This document shows positions 42,749 to 55,200 of a stretch of DNA of 64,000 nt, in pieces (position 1 is the stretch's first letter; every line of letters begins with the position of its first letter). The notes beneath the pieces were generated by a model. That model was not told where the DNA came from and did no database searches. It worked only from the letters and a program-made list of their open reading frames with translations. This DNA is from Coffea arabica (taxonomy: Eukaryota > Streptophyta > Magnoliopsida > Gentianales > Rubiaceae): assembly GCF_036785885.1 (NCBI RefSeq), contig NC_092317.1, positions 250,501 to 314,500 on the forward strand. Reading direction: 5' to 3'. The position numbers and the translations under genes were made by a program.

Positions 42749-43266
42749 ATTAGAAACCGTTGAAAGTTACATGGAGGTAAATATGAGCATCAAAGCTCAT
42801 CTGGGACATGCAAATCACTGGTATTGTATCCCCAGTCATGTACAGCCTTTGATTTGCGGCTTTTCCTGACAAAGGCTTGTCAGAGGAATTGTTAGATGGG
42901 AAGATGAGTTGAGAAGAGGAAGAATTTGATTACCTCAATTGGTTTAGTGGCGGATGGTTGCTTAGGGAGCTTGACCGAAGGCCTTCTAAAATTTGAAAAG
43001 GATTTCCTAGTAGGGGCAGAAAATGTGCATAATTATCATGTTAGAATGAACTTGAGATGTTGCCACGTGCATTTTATTTTCTTTGTCATCCCTGGCAAAA
43101 TCTATTCCATGTTTTTTGTACTGTACTTTTATCTGCATATGGAATGGAAGGTGGAAAACCAAGATATGTATGCATATGTATGTATATGTAGGTAGAGAGA
43201 GAGGGAGGTGGAAAAAGTTGTCCTTGTGAATGCGTCGTAACACACTTTAAGATACTCTTGTTGCAG
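42749..43266. other. Gap before the first visible exon of the split gene
   Basis: No exon is supported here. A frame at 42926-43195 is open but has no recognisable content and no suitable splice link to the exon at 43267. Confidence 0.4.
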
Positions 43267-46200
43267 AGCAGCAGCTGCAGAGTGGGATAAACTTAAAGCA
43301 GAAGAAATTAAAGAAAGGTTTGACCTACAAGTTTTGGCTCCTTGTATATTACTTTTTATCTCCGTTGGAAAATTTTCCAAGTTCTTTGGGTTGATTTATC
43401 ATTTATAAGGGTTATAGAAATATAATTACTTCTTTGAAGAAAGTTTTGAATAAGCAAGAGTGTTTTACGGTCTATCTTGGGTTTAATCATGCAATATTGA
43501 ACCATGGACTCATCTATATGAACTTGTAATTTTGTTTTAGTTGTCATCCTACTTTTGTTTTACACTGAATTAGTTTTCAGACATCTTGAAAGCTAATTAA
43601 AACGAACTTAGGTTGTCTGAAATTGGTATAGAAGAAATGTATGTATAGGTATTTGCTGAGCTTTAAAGTCATTTGCATCTTCCACCTTTGTGATATAAGT
43701 TTGAGTGGAATAGAGTGATCCTGTTGAAATAACAAGGGATAACAGTACATTAGAAATTCATTTTGGTCAACTTGCAAGCAAGATGAGGCCTAAACACAGG
43801 ACAAAGTATATGAATTTAGCGGATTATAAGCATAAAGAAATTCCTAATGAATCTGGGGAAACAGATGACTGAACATTCTATTTTCTTTTCATGCTACTTC
43901 ATATCATCAAGATGCGATGCTCATGATTTGAATTTTATTTTGCAGCCATATCGATCTTCTCTTTCCTATGCCCAAACCCCAAATAAATATATAAGAGAAA
44001 ATAATTTGATATATGTGTTCCTTACGGGATGACTGATTTTAGTTGATGAATGTTGATAGGTTGGCTCTCGAACAAGTTTTGGAGGAATTGAACAAGTAAA
44101 GGTTTGCACCATTTGATGATCAGTGCAATATTTGTTTCAAGTTTTGGTATGTAACACCTTTGTTTCTTTTATTAATTTGAATCAATAGCACTTTTTCTGG
44201 GGAAAAATCTCCATTCTACCATCCGACTTACTGTGTATTATTTTATTCATATGAAAATCTCCATCCACTGTCCGACTTGCTGTGTATTATTCATGTGCTA
44301 CTCTCTTGGTTTTTTCCTGATATATAGACGAGTTGTACCAGTAAACCCTCAGACCCTCTCATTCTTTTGGTGCAATTTATGGTTGTAAACAAATTGCATT
44401 TTTTGCTGGATTTGTTGGCTATTTACCCGAACACAGTTAGCTCAATAGGTTAGCCTCAGCGTACAATCTTTGGGGTTGTTTGAGTTATTGTTTATTAGTT
44501 TAATACGTCACTTGTGTCCTATGTTTGACGGGAGTAAAAGGGCTTTTTCCTTCAGACCTTCAGCTGGGCTTTTGATGGAGAAGGTGAGTGATTAGTGCTT
44601 GACGTGATCCTTTAATGTGTATCAAACTTCCCTTTGGTGTTTGGTACTTTTTACTCCATAAGTAAGAGCATGCAAACATACACTAGCTAATTCAATGAAT
44701 TAAACGTGCATGACATGATACTTCAATTTGTATCAAACTCTGTCAAATCAGTTTTTGCTTTTACTCTGGTGTATCATATCACTATGCATATCTTACGCTT
44801 GCCAGGTGGATGTTCTAAGTGTTTGATATGCTGGTATTGGCATTCTCTCTTGCCCTACTAGGCAGCTTCTTGATTTTGCTCAGAGATATCTGTGTGATGG
44901 TTTAATACTATTTTAAGTTTCATAATTTGCTTAAGATAACTATGTGATGATTCATTACACCATTTTTAAGTTTGTCAAAAGGTTATGTGTGTGTTTGGTT
45001 TGCATGATTCAGGTATTTTTTGAAGTAGGCTGTATTGTCTGCATCCGAGAGGTTGACATGGTTTTTGCTGCAGATTTTTCTGTGGAGTCTCCCTTTTAAC
45101 TTGTGTTCATTCTCGTTCCCTGAATGATGAGATAATATCGTATTTGCTGTGTATATGTTAGCGCCGGTATGGTCTGAATCTTAAGAGGCGGAATTCCATT
45201 AGTACTATGCATTCGTTACAATTCTGACGCATCGTGTAAAATCATTGCCATGGACAAGAAAGAACGAGGAAGATGATTTATTATGTTTGGTATTGTATTT
45301 TGCGTTGAACCCGTTATAGGCTAACATTAGAAGAGCCTGGCTGTTTAAGACACAGCCTGGGGCCACATAAAATTTTGACAAAAGAAAAACTATTCCTGGA
45401 GCGGGATGGGATTTTTTTTTTTAATTCAATATAAATGTTATGCAGCCTGTTCATTGGTACAACATTATTGTTTTTTACATATTTAAGGCATGTTCCCTTA
45501 GCATCACTTGCAGATTCTAGCAAGAAAATAATTGACAATCGGAGGATGGAGAATGAGATAGTTACAGGTTATATAATGAAACTGGGAAGTATCATAAAAA
45601 CCACCTCTTTGTGACATCACAATAATTATGCAAGTGAGAAGACGATTACACAATTTCTAACAAATGAAAATCAACAGCTTCCTAGGTAACAAAGTGATTC
45701 AAGTACCCCAAAAAAAAAAGGAAAAAAACGGTACTTGTAGGGCTGTTTTGATTGCCAAAGTATTACGACAGATCTTCTTCAAGTGTTATTTCAACAATTT
45801 TTGCGAATCATGCTATCCAATCTTGTGTGACATTGTAGTTTAGTGGCCAAAGTTGAGACTACGAGGATTAGAGATTACGAATTCTAATACTTTTATATCC
45901 TTCCCGTTTCTTAAATCTTACATTTCTCTTGCTTAATTTTCTTTTAAATACTGGTGTGTCACTTCTTCTCAACCTATTCTGCACCAAAAAAATCCCAAAG
46001 AAGAAGAAGAAGAAGAAATAATGTATCCTAAATCAGAATTCGTATAACATTGAATCATTTTCAGTCCTATAAGAAAATATAAAAACAGATATGCCATTGA
46101 TAAACACCACAAAATATCATCCAAAATAAATTTGAATAAATTCCAAAGCAAATAAAGTTTGAATTCACTGTTTTAATGTGCAGATGTCTGAAATTAGCTG

Positions 46201-49200
46201 GAAAGTATACAAATTGTGCCAAAACATGTCCATGAAAGTTGTTTAGAGTCAATGAAACATTTGTTGTCTTAATTTTTAGGGATAATTTCAGAAACCTCCC
46301 CTGAGATTTTTGATAACTTCACTCGACTCTCTTAAGATTTACATAATTACAGAGACCTCCCTTGTTGTGATAAAAAGACAATAATGCCCTTTATTAATTG
46401 TCAACTCATTGAAAAACTCTATCAAATATTAAAACTCTCTCATACATTATTAATCAATAATTCAAACCACAGTCTTTTCTATTTACCTATCTATTCTTTT
46501 CCTCATACATTTATTTTTCTTTCAAACTCATTTATTATTATTATCAACCAAATATGTACTGTTGCTACTAATAAAATCATCAGACACACTAAGCCATCAA
46601 TATTTATATATCTTGGTATATATTCCCAATCCTCGATTTTCCATTATTAGTAAATAGTTTCCTTGTACCCATTTTTGTTTCCAATTTTTTATAGGTATTA
46701 TCAAATTAAAATTATCAAATGATAAATTGAGTATTAATTTTATTATCAAATTAGATGGGGATGAAGATAGTGACAGTGATAAAAAAATAAAAATTAAGGA
46801 TAAGAAGCGGAATAGAAACTAAATATAGGTTATACTGCTATGGTTATCATGAAAAAAGTGTTCTTGATATATATTTATAACTGCATTATTTTTCTATTTT
46901 TGATTTACAATTATTGATGTTATTCCTATAGAGAGAATTTGATTAATTTTAAATTCTGTGGCAATGAAATATATTGGATATTGATATTAGTAGTGATGGT
47001 TTAGATTATTTTGCATTAAAAAAAATGGCAGCTATGGAATTAAAATATAGAGATATTGATAAATATTGTAATATATTAAATAAAATCTGATATTATTATG
47101 AGATTGTAGGTAAGTTTTTGGATATAAGATGTAGTATTTATAGTTAATACAATGGTCTACATCAGAAATGTTTAGGTAAAAAAGAAACATTAGAACAAAG
47201 ATAAGTATTTATTGAATAGTAATTTGGATGTGGATAAGTAGGTAATAGTGGTAGGAAATAAATATAAATGAAATAGAGACTGTAAATCATTTTTTTCCTT
47301 TATATTTTTGTTGTGAATTATAACTCAAGGGCATTATAGAAATTTTGGAAAAAAGTATAGCCTTTTGGGTCTAGAATGTTACTTAAATAGTGAAAATAGG
47401 GGAGGGAGGTGTAATATTTAGAACTTGAGGGAAGTTTTCTGCAATTGTTAAAAACCTCAGGAGAGGTATGTGAAATTAACCCTATCCATAAGTATAGTTA
47501 GTTTTTCTTTCAGAATTATGTGCATTTCATAACTTAAATCAAAAATAAATTTACATAAAATGTTGACAGTTTTTCTTTCAAAATTATGTACATTTCATAA
47601 CTTAACCCAAAAATAAAATTACATTTGTTAGGCCTACATCTAAATCTATAAACGAAGTCATATCTTACACACTATTCTTATAACTTTCTATTTTTAGGGA
47701 TTGTATTTCACCCTAGAATTCCAAGAAATTAAATTGATGTGGAATGAGTTGCCTCCTTCTGAGCGCAACCTCCATCATCGCCATCTCAAGAAATTATTTA
47801 AGGTTATATATTTTATTGTTATTTTTAGTTAATTTTGTTAGGATTGTTATTATAAGTTATTGTCCGTCTAAAGAAGCATACAAGAGGAACAGGAGAAATA
47901 AGTTCGGGGCAACTTTCAAACATGTCCGGCGTAATGGCTAAATTCATCACTGGCGCCAAACATGGTGTCAAAAGATGACTGGTGTCACGTCTGGTGCTAG
48001 TTATCATCGCTAGTAGTTTTATTTTGTGTAGTTATTTCCTATTTTTCGTTGTATCCTTTTAGAGTTTTAGTATTAGTTCGTTTCCTATTCTAATTAAATG
48101 TTTAGGAGTTTCTTAACTATCAAGTAACTTTACTAGACTAGTACTTCTAGTCTATAAATAGGCATATTTAAGATTTTTGTATCAATTATTTCTTCATCAA
48201 TTATCAATAAAACTTTGATTGGTTATTCCAATTGTTGAGAGTTTCTCTCGTTATTTGTGAATCTTTGATTAACGTTTTGGGATTAGAATGTGATCCGACT
48301 CATTATTCTTTTATGAATTTCATTTATGAAACTAATCTTTTTTTACACATTTCCATTACTGTATCATGTGGTCTCAGAGTAAGATTTGCCCCTTGATGCA
48401 TTCCATAATAGTCTCAATCACCTTGATTCTTCCATAGGTCATATCAAACCATGTGGAGAATAGATGGAACGTCTTCTTAATGATTTTGATCGTAGACTTG
48501 AAGCGAGAGGTTAATCCAAGACTTCTACACAACATCGTCATACAGTTTGGAGATTGGTTCTTAACGATCTCAAAAAAGTTTATCAACAAAATAATTATAC
48601 AAATCAAATTCTTCATACAATATCTCAACATATGGAAGTATTAAATACAAAAATTGATACACTAAAGAAACCAGATTTAAAATTTCCCAATGATATATCA
48701 GCACCTCATTTTCAACCTAGAAGTTTGACAAGAGAAAAAGAACAAGATTTAGTACAAAGTATTAGTAATCAAAAGATAAGTAATACAGATAATTTATTAA
48801 ATAAAATATCTAATGCATTACAAAATCTAACTACAGATTCAAAACCATCAACATCCAAAATAAACACATTAGATCAAATAATAGAAGATAACTCTATGGA
48901 AGAGTTAGAAGATTTATCAGAAGAATCAATAAATTCAGATATAGAAGAAAATATACTTTTACCAATAGAAAATCAATTTGAAGAAGAAGATAATCAAATA
49001 AATCGGATAAAAAGAAAAAACTATAGTAACAATAAAAATTGGAAAATGGTAAGCTCAAAAAATTATTATCCTAGACCAAGTCCTCCAGATATTCAATATG
49101 AAGAAAGATCAAAATTTAGGACTACTAAATATGATGGAGATTCAATTTATGAATGGAATATAGATGGCAAAGCTGAATATGAAGTACTAAATAATTTACA

Positions 49201-52200
49201 AGAAATGGGAATGGCAAGACTAGCTTATAAAATAAAAAATATTCAAGAAAGAAATATTGCAACATTATTAGTTTCAGGATTTACTGGACAATTAAAGAAT
49301 TGGTGGGATAATGCTTTAACCTTACAAGATAAACTATCAATATTAGAACATACACAAGAAATTGAAGATGATGAAGGAAACATTCAAATACAATCAGATG
49401 CTGCAGAATTTCTAATAGTAACAATAGTAATGTATTTCATAGGAAATCCAAAAGAAGAATTAAATTCTAATAAAACATTTTTAACAAATTTAAGATGTCC
49501 AACATTATCAGATTTTAGATGGTACAAAGATATGTTTTTAACAAATGTATTAAGAAGACCAGATTGTAATGCTTCATTTTGGAAAGAAAGATTCATAACT
49601 GGATTACCAAGTTTATTTTCACAAAGAATAATGGATAATTTACAAAAAGAAATGGGAACAGATGTAATTTCATTTGAAAATATTACTTTTGGACAATTAT
49701 TTGCTTTTGTGAAAAAAGAAGGATTAATGTTGTGTTCAGAATTAAGACTACAGATAAAATATGGTTCAAAAAGAAAAGAAGTAGGATCATTCTGTGATGC
49801 ATTTGGAATTAAAAGAATCAAATCACCATCAGCATATAAAAAGAAAATTAAAAAATATTCTAAGAAACCAAGATATATAAAACCTAAGGAAAATGAACCA
49901 ACTAAAAAGAAAAGATTTATTAAAAAGAAAATAGTTTGTTATAAATGTGGAAAAATAGGACATAAAGCAAACAAATGTAGATTAAAAGAAAAAATTACAG
50001 AAATTTGCTCTAACGAAGAAGAAATTAAAAATAAACTAATAAACTTACTAATAAATGAACAAGAACAAAGTACAGCAGATGATTATTACAATGATATTTC
50101 TAGTTCTAATAGTGAAGAAAAAAGCTATTGTACCATATTGTCAAAAGTTTGAATAAGAAAGCAAGTTTCAAACATCAAAGACTTCCGTGTGCTACTCCAA
50201 ACTCCATTCTTTCATTGTAAGTCCTTATACTTTATGATTATTGCAAGTTCAATTAAATACATGCATTCATATACGTACCTGGGTTAGAAGTGGTATCAGA
50301 GCAAGTGATTAAACTCAAGTGAATGCCAAACTCTAAGTCCCTGTGGAATCGATACCTATTATCCCTATACTCAAGAAACGAACCGTATACTTGCGGAAAT
50401 AGGGGAATAAGGTTTTAAAATTTGTAGTGTCGTTAAAAGCCCTATCAAGTTTTTGGCACTGTTGTCGGGGACTTAGACTTAGGTGCAACACTAGAGTTAA
50501 AGCAAGCTTTATTAAGCTAGACTTTGTTACTTTATCTTTATTTTTGCTAATCTTATATTCTCTATCTTCTAGTTCTTCATTTTGGTTATTTCTAGGTACT
50601 AAATTCTTCACCAAAGGCACAGTTTGCCTTCAAAGAATTAAACACAATGAGAAGAGGAAGAAGACGTGCCCAACAACAGCAAATTGAGGTGGAAAGTATA
50701 GGTGAAACTATCGTCGAAATGGAGGAGCAAAGGCCAAGATCTTTGAGGGATTATGCCTTGCCAAATGAATCGGAAGCGCAAACTAGTATTGCAAGGCCGG
50801 CAATTAATGCAAACAACTTTGAGAGCAAGCCCTCTCTCATCCAAATGGTTTAACAAAGTCAATTTGGAGAAAATGCAATGGAGGATCCTAACACTCATCT
50901 AGCTAACTTCATGAATTTATGTGGTACAATCAAAATAAATGGAGTAAGTGATGATGCAATTAAGTTAAGGTTATTTTCTTTTTCATTTTGTGATAAAGCA
51001 AAGGTATGGTTTAATTCTTATCCACCTAATACTTTCATTTCTTGGGGTGAGTTGACAAAAGCATTCTTAAATAAATATTTTTCTCCCGAAAAAACGGCTA
51101 AACTTCGCATGGATATTACAAGTTTCACTCAACATGAAGGCGAGTTATAATATGAAGCTTGGGAGAAATTTAAGGATCTTTAAAGAAGATGTCCCTGCCA
51201 TGGTCTCCCTGATTGGTTGTTCGTTCAAACCTTCTATAATGGACTCAACTACCCAACCAAAATCAACATAGATGCCACCGCTGGTGAAACTTTAATGGGA
51301 AAATCAACTGAGGATGCTCAAGCGTTGATAGGGGAAATGACCTTTAACAATTATCAATGGGCAAATGAAAGAGGTAACTCAACAAGAGTGGTCGGTATGT
51401 ATGAAATTGACACTCTCAAATTTTTAAGTCCTAACTTAGAAAACATGTTTAATTCTTGAATGGATAATGTTGAGAGATTGCCAAGTAAACAAGGGGGAGT
51501 GGTTCAAATTCTCATGTAAGTGTTGCTTATTGTTCAACATGTGGTGGTAATCATGATAGTGCTAATTGTTTTCATATGGAGCAAGTTCATAATGTTAACA
51601 ACTACAATTGACCACCTCAAAAAATAATCTTTTTTCAAACACTTACAATCCCGGTTGGAAGAATCATCCTAATTTAGGGTGGAGACGCCAATCAAATGCA
51701 CAAAAACTATCAGTCCACCCGATTTTCAAACAAAGCAACTTGAGTCACATTTTTAACTTTAGAGGCTAATTTTGAAAAATATTTTCATGACACAAGAGAA
51801 AGATTTGATGATGTTAAAATGAACATGAATAATATGATGACCATGATTAAGGATATGCAACACCAGTTAGATACTATTGCTAATTCCAATATTTGAGGCA
51901 ACTGGGTGAATTTCAAGTAAATTGAGGTGAATCATTTAATATATTACAATATTTATCAATATCTCTATATTTTAATTCCATAGCTGCCATTTTTTTTAAT
52001 GCAAAATAATCTAAACCATCACTACTAATATCAATATCCAATATATTTCATTGCCACAGAATTTAAAATTAATCAAATTCTCTCTATAGGAATAACATCA
52101 ATAATTGTAAATCAAAAATAGAAAAATAATGCAGTTATAAATATATATCAAGAACATTTTTTTCATGATAACCATAGCAGTATAACCTATATTTAGTTTC

Positions 52201-55200
52201 TATTCCGCTTCTTATCCTTAATTTTTATTTTTTTATCACTGTCACTATCTTCATCCCCATCTAATTTGATAATAAAATTAATACTCAATTTATCATTTGA
52301 TAATTTTAATTTGATAATACCTATAAAAAATTGGAAACAAAAATGGGTACAAGGAAACTATTTACTAATAATGGAAAATCGAGGATTGGGAATATATACC
52401 AAGATATATAAATATTGATGGCTTAGTGTGTCTGATGATTTTATTAGTAGCAACAGTACATATTTGGTTGATAATAATAATAAATGAGTTTGAAAGAAAA
52501 ATAAATGTATGAGGAAAAGAATAGATAGGTAAATAGAAAAGACTGTGGTTTGAATTATTGATTAATAATGTATGAGAGAGTTTTAATATTTGATAGAGTT
52601 TTTCAATGAGTTGACAATTAATAAAGGGCATTATTGTCTTTTTATCACAACAAGGGAGGTCTCTGTAATTATGTAAATCTTAAGAGAGTCGAGTGAAGTT
52701 ATCAAAAATCTCAGGGGAGGTTTCTGAAATTATCCCTTAAAATTAAGACAACAAATGTTTCATTGACTCTAAACAACTTTCATGGACATGTTTTGGCACA
52801 ATTTGTATAAAAACTAGTCATCTAGCAAATTTTTATGTAGTTTGCAATCTTTCACCAAAAGAAGATGATACCCAAAGAAATCAACTATTTCGAACTAGAT
52901 ATAGGATTTCTAATCGCGTCTTTAATTTGATGATTAATGGTGATAGTTTTTCAAATATAGTTTATAAGAAATGGTTGAAAAATTCAAATTGTTTGTTGAA
53001 GATCATCCCGAATCTTATAGGGTTGATTGGATGAAAGGAGTCGAACTTGTTGAGGTAAATTTAAGATGTTTTGTTTCATATTCAATTAAGAAATATGTTG
53101 ATGAAGTTCTATGTTATGTCGGAGATGTTGATGCTTGACACATGTTGCATGTTAGACCATGACAATATGATATAGATGCAACGCACAGTAGACACGACAA
53201 TAACTATCATTTTATCAAAGATGCCAAAAATATTATCCTTGTTCCATTGAAGTCGAGTTTGCAGCCTAAATCCCCTATTTTGATTGAGAATAAATTTCTC
53301 AATAATGCGTAAGGAAATTGTGAAGTAACCATAGGTATGAAGGGAGTTGATGTGCCAACGTCCTAGAAAAGGCTCCTGATTCAATTGAAAGCCCCAAGTA
53401 GAGATAGTTGAGATTTTGAAAGTCGAAAATAATTTTAACTCCTTGTCAATAGATGCAAGTGTTCATGATTCTTCAACCATAAAGGCCAACGACTCAAAAG
53501 AGTTGCCACTTAAATCTATTGAGCCAGTTGACGTTCAAGATTATGTGAAGTTTGATTTTTGTTAAGGAAATTATTTTAATTAAATTTTCTCCAATTGAAG
53601 AATATTTTCCTATGAAGGCCAAGAAAGTTGAGTTCCTTATCAATCAGGAAAAAATAATAAAATTTTTTTGGACAGTGGAAGCTAATAAAATTGTAGGGTT
53701 TAAGCTCTCCGTACAGGTCTCCAAATCATGTGAAATTTCTCATGAGCAAGAATGGTGTTTAGATTCTACCGCAAGCATTGTCCTTACAAGATTCGTGGGA
53801 GAATTGTTGCTATATTTTTTCATGGATCATGTGTCAAACTCCTTCATGAAATTCAAGATCGAGTTCTTTGCAAGCAGGGGAGTCTAATGCGGAACAAGTT
53901 GCCCTCCTAGTCACAACCTCCGTCGTTCCCATTTCAAGAAATTATTTTAGGTCTTATTTAGGGTTATTTTTTGATTTTATTGTTATTTTTAATTAATTTT
54001 GTTAGGATTATTATTATAAGTATTATCGGACCAAAGGAGCATACAAAAGAAATAGGAGAAATCAGCTCGGGGAGCCTTTCAAGCACGTCTGGCATAAAGA
54101 CTGACTTCATCATCGATGCTAGACATGGTGTCAAAAGATTACCGGTCTTAAAACTGGAGTCATGTCTGGCACCAGTCATCGTTACTAGCAGTTTTATTTT
54201 GTTCAGTTATTTCCGTTTTTCATTGTATTCTCTTAGAGTTGCAATATTAGTTTGTTTCATGTTCTAATTAGATGTTTAGGACTTTCTTAAAAATCAAGTA
54301 ACTTACCAGGACTTTCTCTAGGGCTTTTGTATCAAATATTTCTTCATCGATTATAATGAAACTTTGATTGATTATTCCAATTATCAAGAGTATTCTCTCA
54401 TTATTCTCGAATCTTTGATTCGTGTTTTGAGGTTAGAACGTGATTCGATCCTTTGTTTTTCTATGAATTTCATTCATAAAACAAATCCTCTTTTACATTC
54501 TTTGGCTACCACATCATAAAATTCATCAAACTAATGTAGTGTTAACCTTAAGAAAATCTATAATTAGCTAATCTTTAAAAATTGAGAAGTGGCCCTAAAA
54601 TAAATTGAAACAAAAAGATTTCCTTGCTCAACTTTCTACAAGCAAAAGGTTGATGACTAGCCATTATGAATAATGTGAAAATGCATCAAAAAACAATGAA
54701 GGATCTCATTTAAGAAAAAAAAACCAAGATTAAATTGGAACAAGCATAAGAACCTGATCAACATATATACAAACTACTGATTTTGTTCTTAAAGCATATC
54801 ACATGAATTTTAACTACTATATCATTATACGCCTGACGCTCCAAATGTTTGAATAGTAAAGAATACTCATCAATGCAAGATTCATCATTCACTCCTTTGC
54901 CAAATGTGAAATAGTTATACCTAGAGCTGATTCGCCTATGTAATGGAGTAGAGGATCATCTGATTAAACCATTACCTTAAAATTCGATCACCACAAAAAT
55001 TTGCACAAGAAACTAATACCTTAAGGATTACTATGGCTAAAAAATGGCAACAATTATGGCAGCTCTTTATATTCATGATCAGTTGATCAATTTGATAAAA
55101 TTCCCTCTAAATCAGAGACCAAAACAACTTAAACATTGATTTTGCTAGATTCATAAACCAAAATATCACGTGCACACATATTACAGTAAGGTCAATGAAA

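Larger units (their letters stand above)
47735..54516 (+). mobile_element. Old, chimeric LTR retrotransposon
   Basis: Two direct repeats of about 632 bases (47735-48366 and 53885-54516) bracket 5.5 kb. The left repeat has a TATAAATA box near 48154. A primer-binding-like site follows the left repeat and a purine tract precedes the right one. Flanking bases TAAAT (47730-47734) and TAAAA (54517-54521) may be a decayed 5-bp target duplication. The interior holds an undisrupted capsid-like frame, decayed Ty3/gypsy gag and protease pieces and one arm of the inverted duplication. No reverse transcriptase or integrase was recognised, so it is not autonomous. The LTRs look roughly 75-80% alike by eye, which indicates an old insertion. 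Confidence 0.7.

Noticed and set aside
46384-46650. An 88-codon frame repeated on the minus strand at 52365-52631
   Set aside because: The identity comes from the inverted duplication of an AT-rich transposon. The composition is not protein-like.
46260-47500. A target duplication for the transposon at 46278
   Set aside because: Flanks (TTAATTTTT on the left, ATCCATAAG on the right) do not match, so none is claimed.
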